Positions 15,771-23,468 of a stretch of DNA of 64,000 nucleotides are shown piece after piece. How positions within the stretch are numbered: position 1 is the stretch's first letter; the number at the start of each line of letters is the position of its first letter. This DNA comes from an uncultured Lachnospiraceae bacterium (lineage in GTDB: Bacteria > Bacillota > Clostridia > Lachnospirales > Lachnospiraceae): the NCBI GenBank assembly GCA_902761665.1, contig CACWLA010000003.1, positions 62,001 to 126,000 on the forward strand. The letters are read 5' to 3'. A program made the translations under genes and the position numbers. A model generated the notes under the pieces. The model had not been told where the DNA came from and ran no database searches. It worked only from the letters and a program-made list of their open reading frames with translations.

Positions 15771-17219
15771 ATGGAATCGTTAATTACCGTATATCTGCCG
15801 GTCGGCGTCGGAACTTTCCACATGGAAACGGCGGCCGATCAGTTCGCGCGCTCCGTCAGGCTCCTGAAAAGCATTGACGGAGATGTTGTTGTCCCGGACA
15901 GGCCCCTGCTTTCGGTGGAGGCTCTTCGGGACTATCTTGCGCCGCTTCGGCCCGGTCTGGTCATCTTTCAGGACCTGACTTTCGCGAACGGTGCCTATAT
16001 GGCGGAGGTCCTGCGCCGCTATGACGGCCCGGTCCTTCTCTGGACCCTGCGCGAGCCGGCGGGCGACGGGGGGCGGCTGAAGCTGAACTCCCTGACCGGC
16101 GCCTATTCGGCGGCGCATACCCTGCGGAATTTCGGGAACCGGCCGTTTTCCTACGTTTTCGGTGCGCCCGAAGAGGAAAACGTCAGGGAAGCCGTGCAGA
16201 AAGCGATCAGGGCTGCGGCGGACGAAAGCGTCACGTCGCTTCTTGACGAAAAGCCGGAAGAACGGGAGAAGACCCCCGAAGAAGTCTTTGCGGCTTCGAT
16301 CCGGGACAAGATGCGCCGCCTGAAGATCGCGGCGGTCGGCCACACGCCCCAGGGCTTCGGTTTCGGCCGGGCGCTGGACGCCGAAATGATGTACAACTTC
16401 GGCGCGGAGCTGGTCTCGGTCGAGGTCCGCGAACTCATTAACAAGGCGAAGAGCTATGCCGACGAAGAGTGTGCGGAATACCTTGCACGCACGGAAGAAG
16501 CGACCTGCGGCTTCGGGAAGACGCCGGAGAAGAACCGCCTGGACCACGCCCGCCTGTACAAGGCGTACACGGATTTCGTCCGCGAAAACGGGATCGGCGC
16601 GCTCGCATCCCGCTGCTGGCCGGATCTCTTCACCGAATTCGGCACGCCTGTCTGCACGGTGCTTTCGCTCCTGAACGACGAAGGCGTCGCGGCGGCCTGC
16701 GAAGCCGACCTGTACGGCGCACTGTCCATGTGGATCGGGCAGGAACTTTCGGGAAGACCGGTCTTCTTCGGCGATCCCGTCGCGCTTGACGAAGAAGCAA
16801 ATACCCTGACCTTCTGGCACTGCGGCATGGCTGCCTGTTCGCTGGCGCGCAGGGATACCGGCGCCGTGGTGGGCGTGCATCCGAACCGGAAGATCGGTCC
16901 GGCCATGGATTTCGGCTGCGAAAGCTTCCCTTCGGCGACCATCTTCCGCATCGGCCGCGAGCCGGACGGCACTTTCCGCTTCTTCATTGCGGAAGGCGAA
17001 GCGCTTGACAGGCCGAAACAGTTCATCGGGACTTCGCTCGTCGTCCGCACGGACGCGGACAGCCGCGCCCTCGTGGAACAGAGCGTCGCCGCGGGCTTCG
17101 AGCCGCACTTTGCCGTGATCCACGGCCGCCACGCCGGAACGCTGAAGGCACTTGCCGGCCTGTACGGCTTCAAGGTCTGCGAATACCCTCTCCCGGAAGA
17201 GGGAGACCGGCAGAACTGA
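15771..17219 (+). CDS. L-fucose/L-arabinose isomerase-fold protein; candidate sulfoquinovose isomerase
   Basis: Predicted metal-dependent aldose-ketose isomerase of 482 residues. The C-terminal half carries the conserved metal ligands of the fucose/arabinose isomerase superfamily: Glu311 (ACEADLYGALSM), Asp335 (FFGDPV) and His350 (TLTFWHCG). N-terminal Rossmann-like domains are divergent. First gene of a rightward operon with a GH31 glycosidase and a sugar symporter, under a strong promoter with an internal palindrome. In sulfoglycolysis by transaldolase or transketolase, sulfoquinovose must first become 6-deoxy-6-sulfofructose without phosphorylation; this enzyme is the obvious candidate for that step. 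Isomerisation of an ordinary deoxysugar is the alternative. Confidence 0.8.
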   Translation: MESLITVYLPVGVGTFHMETAADQFARSVRLLKSIDGDVVVPDRPLLSVEALRDYLAPLRPGLVIFQDLTFANGAYMAEVLRRYDGPVLLWTLREPAGDGGRLKLNSLTGAYSAAHTLRNFGNRPFSYVFGAPEEENVREAVQKAIRAAADESVTSLLDEKPEEREKTPEEVFAASIRDKMRRLKIAAVGHTPQGFGFGRALDAEMMYNFGAELVSVEVRELINKAKSYADEECAEYLARTEEATCGFGKTPEKNRLDHARLYKAYTDFVRENGIGALASRCWPDLFTEFGTPVCTVLSLLNDEGVAAACEADLYGALSMWIGQELSGRPVFFGDPVALDEEANTLTFWHCGMAACSLARRDTGAVVGVHPNRKIGPAMDFGCESFPSATIFRIGREPDGTFRFFIAEGEALDRPKQFIGTSLVVRTDADSRALVEQSVAAGFEPHFAVIHGRHAGTLKALAGLYGFKVCEYPLPEEGDRQN

Positions 17220-17256
17220 GCGGGTGAGAGCCCGCATCTGCCGAAAAGGAGAAAAC

Positions 17257-19266
17257 ATGTACCGTTCCCATATTGAAAACAGTGTCTGGACCGTGACTCT
17301 CGGCGGCCGGACCATCGCCATGCATTCGCCGGAAAAACCCTTCATCTTTGCGATCCGGAAGGAAAAGACCTATGTGTCGAACCGCGGGACCGTGAAGGAG
17401 ACCATCGTGGAGAAGGCCAGGATCGCCCTGACCGAACTGAAAACGGACGAAGACGGAACGCTCCTCTTTTCGGCGGAAGGCCGTCTCGTCCGTGTGAACC
17501 TTTCCGAACCCGGGGAAGGGATGCTGCGTCTGAAGATCAGCGGCGAAGAAGGCTGGGGCTATGAATTTGCCCTGCCGGCCGATCCGGAGGAAGGCATCTT
17601 CGGCGGCGGCGAACAGTACCGGCAGGTCAACCTGAAGGGCGAAGCGGTGGTCAATTTCGTCTCGGAACACATCAAGGCGAAGACGATCATCGAAAAAACG
17701 CTCCTGCCCGCTGCGTTTTACCAGGAAAAACCGCATAGGGAGATCGGCAGCTACGCGCCGATGCCCGTCTTTGTTTCGGATAGAGGCCTCATGGTGCTTT
17801 TCGAAACGCCCTACGACGGCGTGAGCAGCCTGGACGGCAGCTTTTACCGTTTCGGCTTCGATGCCTGCCCGGAGGAGATGATCCTCTCGCAGGCGGACAG
17901 CTTCCGCGAACAGGCAAGGCGTCTTGCCCGGCTCCATCCGGTGCGGCAGTACCTGCCCGACTGGTGCCTGGACGGCATGATCGTGGGCGTACAGGGCGGA
18001 ACGGAGCGCGTGCTGGAAAAAGCTTTTGCCCTGCAGGAAGCCGGTGCGCGGGTCGCCGGCGTCTGGTGCCAGGACTGGTGCGGCGAGAACCGCACGGTCA
18101 TGGGCAAGCAGGTCTGGTGGAACTGGGAAGTGAGCGAAGAACTCTATCCCGGCCTGAAAGAGGCCATCGCAAAGCTCCGCGAAAAAGGCATCCGCTTCCT
18201 CGCCTACATCAATCCGTATCTCGTGAAGGGCGGCCGTTTGTATGAGGAATGCGCGGAGAAAGGCTATCTCATCCGCCGCGCGGACGGCAGCATCTACCAT
18301 ATCAAATCGACGACCTTCGATGCCGGCATGCTGGACCTGACCGACCCCGAAGTCGTGAAATACGTCAAGGAGACCCTCATCCGCGACAACATGCTCGCGC
18401 TCGGCATTTCGGGCTGGATGGCCGACTTCGGCGAATACCTGCCCACCGACTGCGTCCTGCATGACGGCGACCCGGCGAAACTCCACAACGTCTGGCCGGT
18501 CCTTTGGGCGAAGGTGAACCGCGAAGCCATTGAGGAATTCGGTACGGGCGACGAGATGTTCTTCTCGCGCTCCGGCTACCTGGGCATCGCGAAATACGCG
18601 CCCATCCTCTGGAACGGCGACCAGCACACCGACCTGACAAAGGACTACGGCATGCCCTGCGTGATGCCGGCGAGCTTCTCGCTCGGTTTCTCGGGCGTCC
18701 CGCTTGTCCACGGCGACATCGGCGGCTTCTTCACCTTCGGGAAGATGAAGCGCGATGCCGAACTCTTCATCCGCTGGATGGAGATGGGGACCTTCTCCCC
18801 GCTCATGCGCAGCCACGAGGCGATCCGCCCCTGGACGAATGCCCAGCCGTACGACGAGGGCGTCGCACCTTATACCGTGATGCTGTCGAAGGTCCATGCG
18901 GCGCTCCGCCCGTATCTCGAACGGTTGCTGGAAGAGGCGCAGGAGGGCATCCCCGCCATGCGTCCGGACTTCTGGGAAGCCGGAAGCATTCAGGAGAGCC
19001 GCGATCCCTACGCCTATTTCCTCGGCGACGATCTTTTCGTCTGCCCGGTGATCGAAAAAGGGAAGACCTGGCGCCGCGTGCACCTGCCCGCAGGAAAATG
19101 GATCGGCCTCTGGGACGGAAAGACGCATTACGGCCCGCTGTCCTTCACTGCGCAGGCGCCGCTCGGGAAGATACCGGTCTTTTACCGCGAGGGAAGTGCC
19201 TTTACGGAAGCCTTCAGGGCGGCAGCAGCGGTCGGAGACGTTCCGCAGAGCCGGAAAAAACGCTGA
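17257..19266 (+). CDS. GH31 glycosidase, YihQ (sulfoquinovosidase)-like
   Basis: Retaining alpha-glycosidase of 669 residues, cytoplasmic (no signal). Catalytic nucleophile Asp390 lies in GWMADFGEYLPTD and acid/base Asp455 in LWNGDQ; both segments are nearly identical to E. coli YihQ as I recall it. The five residues that mark sulfoquinovosidases in YihQ (Q262, Q288, R301, W304, Y508) align here with Gln246, Gln272, Gln285, Trp288 and Phe491, so the Arg and Tyr that contact the sulfonate are replaced. It may therefore cleave sulfoquinovosides with a changed pocket, or a different alpha-glucoside. The ATG at 17257 follows AAAAGGAG; 37 bases after the isomerase stop. Confidence 0.88.
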   Translation: MYRSHIENSVWTVTLGGRTIAMHSPEKPFIFAIRKEKTYVSNRGTVKETIVEKARIALTELKTDEDGTLLFSAEGRLVRVNLSEPGEGMLRLKISGEEGWGYEFALPADPEEGIFGGGEQYRQVNLKGEAVVNFVSEHIKAKTIIEKTLLPAAFYQEKPHREIGSYAPMPVFVSDRGLMVLFETPYDGVSSLDGSFYRFGFDACPEEMILSQADSFREQARRLARLHPVRQYLPDWCLDGMIVGVQGGTERVLEKAFALQEAGARVAGVWCQDWCGENRTVMGKQVWWNWEVSEELYPGLKEAIAKLREKGIRFLAYINPYLVKGGRLYEECAEKGYLIRRADGSIYHIKSTTFDAGMLDLTDPEVVKYVKETLIRDNMLALGISGWMADFGEYLPTDCVLHDGDPAKLHNVWPVLWAKVNREAIEEFGTGDEMFFSRSGYLGIAKYAPILWNGDQHTDLTKDYGMPCVMPASFSLGFSGVPLVHGDIGGFFTFGKMKRDAELFIRWMEMGTFSPLMRSHEAIRPWTNAQPYDEGVAPYTVMLSKVHAALRPYLERLLEEAQEGIPAMRPDFWEAGSIQESRDPYAYFLGDDLFVCPVIEKGKTWRRVHLPAGKWIGLWDGKTHYGPLSFTAQAPLGKIPVFYREGSAFTEAFRAAAAVGDVPQSRKKR

Positions 19267-19368
19267 GAAAGCAAGGAGACCGAGCGGAGCGGAGCTGAGA
19301 AAGTTTATCCGAGGCAGCGAGGCCGCAAGAATAAGCACTTCATTATTTTCACATAAAGGAGAACAACA

Positions 19369-20781
19369 GTGGAACAGTCGTACATTTCCCGCACGAGCGG
19401 GATCAAGGCAAAGGATAAGATCGGCTATGCCATGGGCGACCTGGCGTCCTGCCTGGTCTTCGGCCTGACCCAGAGCGTCCTGAACAAGTATTACACCGAC
19501 GTCCTGGAGATCAGCGTCTTAAGCGTCATGATCATGACCATCGTCGCCCGCATCTGGGACGCGGTCAACGACCCGATCTGGGGCCGCCTCATCGACGGTG
19601 CGAAGCCCGGTAAGGACGGCCGCTACCGCAGATGGATCAAGATCTTCGCCATACCGGTCGCGCTCGCCGCGGTCCTGATGTTCCTGGATGTCAGGGGCTT
19701 TGGCGCCGGCGGCAGGCTCGCCTGGATCTACGTCACCTACATCTTCTTCGGCATGCTGTACACCTGCATCAACATCCCCTACGGATCTCTCGCGCAGGTC
19801 ATCACCTCTGACGATAAGGAACGCTCCGCGCTGTCCGTGTTCCGCTCCATCGGTTCCACCTTCGGCGCCATGCCCGCCATGGTCCTTGCCAGCATCTGCT
19901 ACGTGAAGCTCGCGGACGGGACCAGGCAGATGAGCCAGAGCAAGGTCCTCATCGGTGCCGCCGCCATCGCCGTGCTCAGCGTCATCGCCTACATGCTCTG
20001 CTACGCCTGGACAAAGGAACGCGTGGAATCGAAGCCCGCGCCCCGACAGAAGGGCGAAACGATGCGCGTCATCAAGATCCTCGTGAAGAGCCGCCCGTTC
20101 ATGGCGGTCAGCCTCGCGAGCATGCTCTTCCTTGCCGCGCAGATGTTCGGCCAGGGCTACAACACCTATCTGTTCCACCACTATTTCGGCAAGCCCGGCC
20201 TGACCATGCTGCCTACGGTCTTCCAGTACCTGCCCGTGGCCGTCGTCATGTTCTTTGCCACGAAGCTCGGCAATAAGTTCGGCCGGAGAGAGGTCTGCTC
20301 CTACGGCATCCTGGTTGCCGCAGCCTTCTACATCCTGCTCTTCGTCCTGGCGCTCTTCGGCGTCACCAGCGTCTGGCTGTATCTCGCAGCCTGTCTCATG
20401 AGCGGCATCGGCACGGCATTCATCTTCCTGCTGATCTGGGCGCTCGCGACAGATGCGATCGACTACAACAAGGTGACCTACGGGCTGAACGACGAGGCCA
20501 CGAGCTACGCCTTCTATTCCTTCATGCGCAAGCTCGGCCAGACTGTCGCGACCGTGCTCATCAACGTCCCGCTCCTGAAGATCGGCTACAACGGCAGCGA
20601 GCTGAAGACCGAAGGCCTTTCCGCGGAAGCCCTGAAGAGCATGTACAATTCATCGGTCATGATCCCGGCGATTCTGTTCCTCCTGGTCTTCATCATCCTT
20701 CGCTTCGTGTATCCGCTGGGCAAAAAGCAGATCGCGGAACTGCAGGTGAAGAAGGAAGAAGTCCTCGGCAGACAGGCCTGA
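19369..20781 (+). CDS. GPH-family sugar symporter (YihO/MelB-type MFS)
   Basis: Twelve-helix cation-coupled sugar importer of 470 residues. The N-terminus GIKAKDKIGYAMGDLASC and the loop DAVNDPIWGRLIDGAKPGKDGRYRRW (split across the first cytoplasmic loop) are hallmarks of the glycoside-pentoside-hexuronide family, as is ATDAIDYNKVTYG near residues 360-372. YihO, the E. coli sulfoquinovose importer, belongs to this family; the cargo here is inferred from the neighbouring GH31 and isomerase genes. The start is GTG with AAAGGAG upstream. A 102-base gap separates it from the GH31 gene; part of that gap and the first codons recur in the scar near 23.2 kb. Confidence 0.88.
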   Translation: MEQSYISRTSGIKAKDKIGYAMGDLASCLVFGLTQSVLNKYYTDVLEISVLSVMIMTIVARIWDAVNDPIWGRLIDGAKPGKDGRYRRWIKIFAIPVALAAVLMFLDVRGFGAGGRLAWIYVTYIFFGMLYTCINIPYGSLAQVITSDDKERSALSVFRSIGSTFGAMPAMVLASICYVKLADGTRQMSQSKVLIGAAAIAVLSVIAYMLCYAWTKERVESKPAPRQKGETMRVIKILVKSRPFMAVSLASMLFLAAQMFGQGYNTYLFHHYFGKPGLTMLPTVFQYLPVAVVMFFATKLGNKFGRREVCSYGILVAAAFYILLFVLALFGVTSVWLYLAACLMSGIGTAFIFLLIWALATDAIDYNKVTYGLNDEATSYAFYSFMRKLGQTVATVLINVPLLKIGYNGSELKTEGLSAEALKSMYNSSVMIPAILFLLVFIILRFVYPLGKKQIAELQVKKEEVLGRQA

Positions 20782-20818
20782 GACGGACGGAAAAAATACA
20801 CAAAAGGAGAAGACAGAC

Positions 20819-21841
20819 ATGATTGAAAACAAATTCGCACGCTTCATGCGCAACAGCGGCCCGGCCCGCTTCCTGATCCCGTTAGGCATCGTCCTGATCG
20901 TCTTCGGTTTCCTGACCCGCGGCTTCAATACCGAAAACTTCGTGGAGACCGTCGGCAGGGTCACTGCCGTGGAGGAACACGTTGAGGTCATCGACGGCAG
21001 GCAGGAGACACAGTATGACGTGACCGTCAGCTTTACCGCGGACGGAAAGACTTACGAGACCGTCTTCCCGAATCTCGGCAAGGCGCCCAAGGTCGGCGGA
21101 GACATCAAGGTTCTTTACGATCCCGCGGATCCCAACCGGAATTCCAACAGCAAGGTGAGCAAGTTCTTCGCCCCGGCCATGATGGGCGGCGGCGCGCTCG
21201 TGATCGTGCTCGGCGCCTTTCTGACGGTGAAGGCGGTGAAGAAGAGCAAAGCCCTCGATCAGAAGGCGCCCGCGGCAAGCCGCGCCGATTTCGCGGGCTT
21301 CAAGACGGCGCCCGGCGTGACCGAATACTACGTCCGCTTCGACGGCCACAGCTTAAAGCCCGGCTATGTCATGGAAGATGCAGACAGGAACATCCTTTAC
21401 GAAGGCACCATGCTGAAGCAGAACCTTGTCGGGGCGCGCCCCTACGAATTCACCAACCATGTGAACGGCAGCGTGCAGCCGCACGAGGTGGGACACGTCA
21501 TGACCCAGACCTACAACAGCGAATTCTTCTCCGCGAAGTCCTGGTTCAAGTTCGACGGGAAGAACATCTGGGACGTGCTGCATGAGAGCGGTCTGCGTCT
21601 GGAGACCGATATGGTCAGCAAGTTCCCGAATCTCGTCTACAACCTCTCAAAGGACGGCAGCCCTGTTGCCCGCATTGAAACGAGCGGCATGTACGTGCAC
21701 GAGGACGAGGCGGAGCAGCATCGCGTCAACCTGCCGGTGGGCCGCTACTACTACCGCGTATGGACGAACAGCGACGACTTCGATTCCCTCTTCCTCACGG
21801 TCTTCGCAATCAGCGAGACCGAACAGACCGTCGTGGAATAA
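20819..21841 (+). CDS. DUF3592 membrane protein with C-terminal LURP/tubby-like domain
   Basis: A 340-residue protein. A hydrophobic segment at about 18-34 precedes a DUF3592 region (YDVTVSFTADGKTYETVF, then VLYDPADPNRN) and a second membrane helix at about 119-139. The C-terminal half (residues 165-340) begins TEYYVRFDGHSLKPGYVMED and reads like LURP-one/tubby-C-type beta-barrel domains. Function unknown. It lies 37 bases after the symporter in the same operon, which is unusual because such proteins are generally not linked to sugar catabolism. Its last codons are duplicated in the scar at 23.2-23.4 kb. Confidence 0.65.
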   Translation: MIENKFARFMRNSGPARFLIPLGIVLIVFGFLTRGFNTENFVETVGRVTAVEEHVEVIDGRQETQYDVTVSFTADGKTYETVFPNLGKAPKVGGDIKVLYDPADPNRNSNSKVSKFFAPAMMGGGALVIVLGAFLTVKAVKKSKALDQKAPAASRADFAGFKTAPGVTEYYVRFDGHSLKPGYVMEDADRNILYEGTMLKQNLVGARPYEFTNHVNGSVQPHEVGHVMTQTYNSEFFSAKSWFKFDGKNIWDVLHESGLRLETDMVSKFPNLVYNLSKDGSPVARIETSGMYVHEDEAEQHRVNLPVGRYYYRVWTNSDDFDSLFLTVFAISETEQTVVE

Positions 21842-21878
21842 GGAACTTCGGAGAATCGCCTGTTTCCGGAAAATGTGG

Positions 21879-21927
21879 TATAATGACCGCAGAAATGCGG
21901 GGCGCGGCTTTCCGCCGCGCCCTTTCT
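21879..21927 (+). promoter_or_regulatory. Extended -10 promoter and leader hairpin of the ammonia-lyase gene
   Basis: TGGTATAAT at 21876-21884 is an extended -10 with no strong -35. It is followed by the stem GGGCGCGGC (21900-21908) / GCCGCGCCC (21914-21922) and TTTCT, lying between promoter and GGAGG at 21931-21935. It could be the upstream operon's terminator or an attenuator. Confidence 0.55.
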
Positions 21928-21940
21928 GCAGGAGGACGAC

Positions 21941-23131
21941 ATGGAGATACGAAGAGACGGGATCCGCATCCTGAAAAATCCGCAGAGAAAGGGACGCCCG
22001 GAGGCCGTTTTTACTGAAGAAAAGGCGCAGGAGGCGCTTCGTTTTCACCGGAGCCTGCCCGCCTACGGAGAAACGGCGCTGCGTTCTCTGGATGCACTCG
22101 CGAAGTCGCTTCGTCTCGGCGGGATCTTCGTGAAGGACGAATCCTCGCGCTTCGGCCTGAACGCTTTCAAGGGGCTCGGGGGCAGCTACGCGCTGTTCAG
22201 GCTGCTCTGCGAACGTTTCGGCTTTGACCCGCGGAAGACAGACTTTGCGGACCTTCTGCAGGAACCGTACCGCACGAAATGCCGCGCGGTGGAATTTACC
22301 ACTGCGACGGACGGAAACCACGGGAGAGGCGTTGCCTGGGCGGCCGGCCTTTTCGGCTGCCGGGCGCACGTTTTCATGCCGGCGGGCAGTGCGGAAGCGC
22401 GCCGCCGGGCAATCGAGGAAGTCGGTTTTGAAGCCGAAGCCGTGATCACGCCTTACAACTATGACGGCGCGGTCGCTCACGCCGCACGCCTTGCGGCGGA
22501 AAACGGCTGGATCCTGGTGCAGGATACCTCCTGGGAAGGCTACGAGGAGATCCCGGCGCGGATCGTCGAGGGGTATCTTACTCTGGGAAATGAAGCCGTG
22601 CGGCAGCTTGCCGGGGCCGCTCCGACCCACGTGATCCTGCAGGCAGGCGTCGGCGCGATGGCCGGCGGCCTAACCGACTACCTGGCCCATGCCTTCGAAA
22701 AACGCCCGGTCTTCATCCTGGCCGAGCCAGACGAGGCAAACTGCCTCTACCGCTCGCTCGAAGCCGGAGACGGGCAGATCCGCATCGTGGAAGGCAACCC
22801 GGAGACCGAAATGGCAGGCCTTAACTGCGGAACGCCCTGCGGCGTCACCTGGCCCGTGCTCCGCGACGAGACCGACTTTGCCTGTGCCCTCACCGACGAA
22901 GTCACCGAGGAAGGCATGCGCCTTTATGCAAAGCCGCACGGAAACGACCCGAAGATCGTTTCCGGCGAATCCGGCGCCGTCACCCTCGGCCTTGCCGCCC
23001 GCATCGCCCGCGACGGCGAACTGCGCAGCCTCTTCGGCGTCACCGAAGACTCCGTTTTCCTGCTTGTCAGCACCGAAGGCGACACCGACCCCGAAAATTA
23101 CCGCAGGATAACCACTGCCTACCACCTCTAG
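21941..23131 (+). CDS. dpaL: Diaminopropionate ammonia-lyase
   Basis: PLP enzyme of 396 residues that converts 2,3-diaminopropionate (and often D-serine) to pyruvate and ammonia. The Schiff-base lysine is Lys77 in FGLNAFKGLGG, TTATDGNHGRGVAW is the substrate-binding loop, and GVGAMAGGLTDYL is the cofactor phosphate loop; length and motif order fit the YgeX/DpaL family. It has its own extended -10 promoter and a leader hairpin. No carbamoyltransferase or dipeptidase genes of the usual ygeWXYZ group are nearby, so it probably acts alone on an imported or toxic amino acid. Confidence 0.9.
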   Translation: MEIRRDGIRILKNPQRKGRPEAVFTEEKAQEALRFHRSLPAYGETALRSLDALAKSLRLGGIFVKDESSRFGLNAFKGLGGSYALFRLLCERFGFDPRKTDFADLLQEPYRTKCRAVEFTTATDGNHGRGVAWAAGLFGCRAHVFMPAGSAEARRRAIEEVGFEAEAVITPYNYDGAVAHAARLAAENGWILVQDTSWEGYEEIPARIVEGYLTLGNEAVRQLAGAAPTHVILQAGVGAMAGGLTDYLAHAFEKRPVFILAEPDEANCLYRSLEAGDGQIRIVEGNPETEMAGLNCGTPCGVTWPVLRDETDFACALTDEVTEEGMRLYAKPHGNDPKIVSGESGAVTLGLAARIARDGELRSLFGVTEDSVFLLVSTEGDTDPENYRRITTAYHL

Positions 23132-23194
23132 GCGGCATGCCGGCATTCGTTCGCAGCGAGCGTGCCCGAAATGAACTTTCGAACCGACTTCGAA

Positions 23195-23379
23195 GCGCAA
23201 GCGGAGCGGAAATGAGAAAGCATATGCCAGGCAGCGAGACATTGATCAGAACTTTATTATTTTCACATAAAGGAAAATCACCGTGGAGCTCTTACATTTC
23301 CCGCACGAGCGGCATGTACGTGCACGAGGATGAAGCGGTTTTCGCGGTCAGCGAGACCGAACAGACCGTCGTGGAGTAA
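23195..23379 (+). pseudogene. Duplication scar: symporter 5' end fused to DUF3592 3' end
   Basis: From about 23195 the DNA resembles the gap before the symporter (about 19280-19400), including the shared string TTATTTTCACATAAAGGA and the first symporter codons (YISRTSG). At the octamer ACGAGCGG it jumps to the DUF3592 gene at GMYVHEDEA, and after GAAGCGG jumps again to its last codons (AVSETEQTVVE, stop). The simplest reading is a second copy of symporter-DUF3592 that collapsed through two deletions. The remaining frame is unlikely to make a functional protein. Confidence 0.75.
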
Positions 23380-23417
23380 AACAATTATACGAACTGTATG
23401 GAAGAGGGCAGAAAAAG

Positions 23418-23452
23418 AACGGACCGCTGCGGGAGAGCAGTGGTCCGTTTTG
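23418..23452. terminator. Bidirectional terminator before the SPFH gene
   Basis: Thirteen-base arms AACGGACCGCTGC (23418-23430) and GCAGTGGTCCGTT (23437-23449) with one G-T wobble, hexaloop, A-rich before and TTT after. It lies between rightward DNA and the leftward SPFH operon end. Confidence 0.75.
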
Positions 23453-23468
23453 ATGTCCGTATAATTTT

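Noticed and set aside
17170..19338. Long minus-strand frame opposite the GH31 gene
   Set aside because: Same antisense effect; no ribosome binding site and no recognisable domain, while the plus strand has complete GH31 catalytic motifs.
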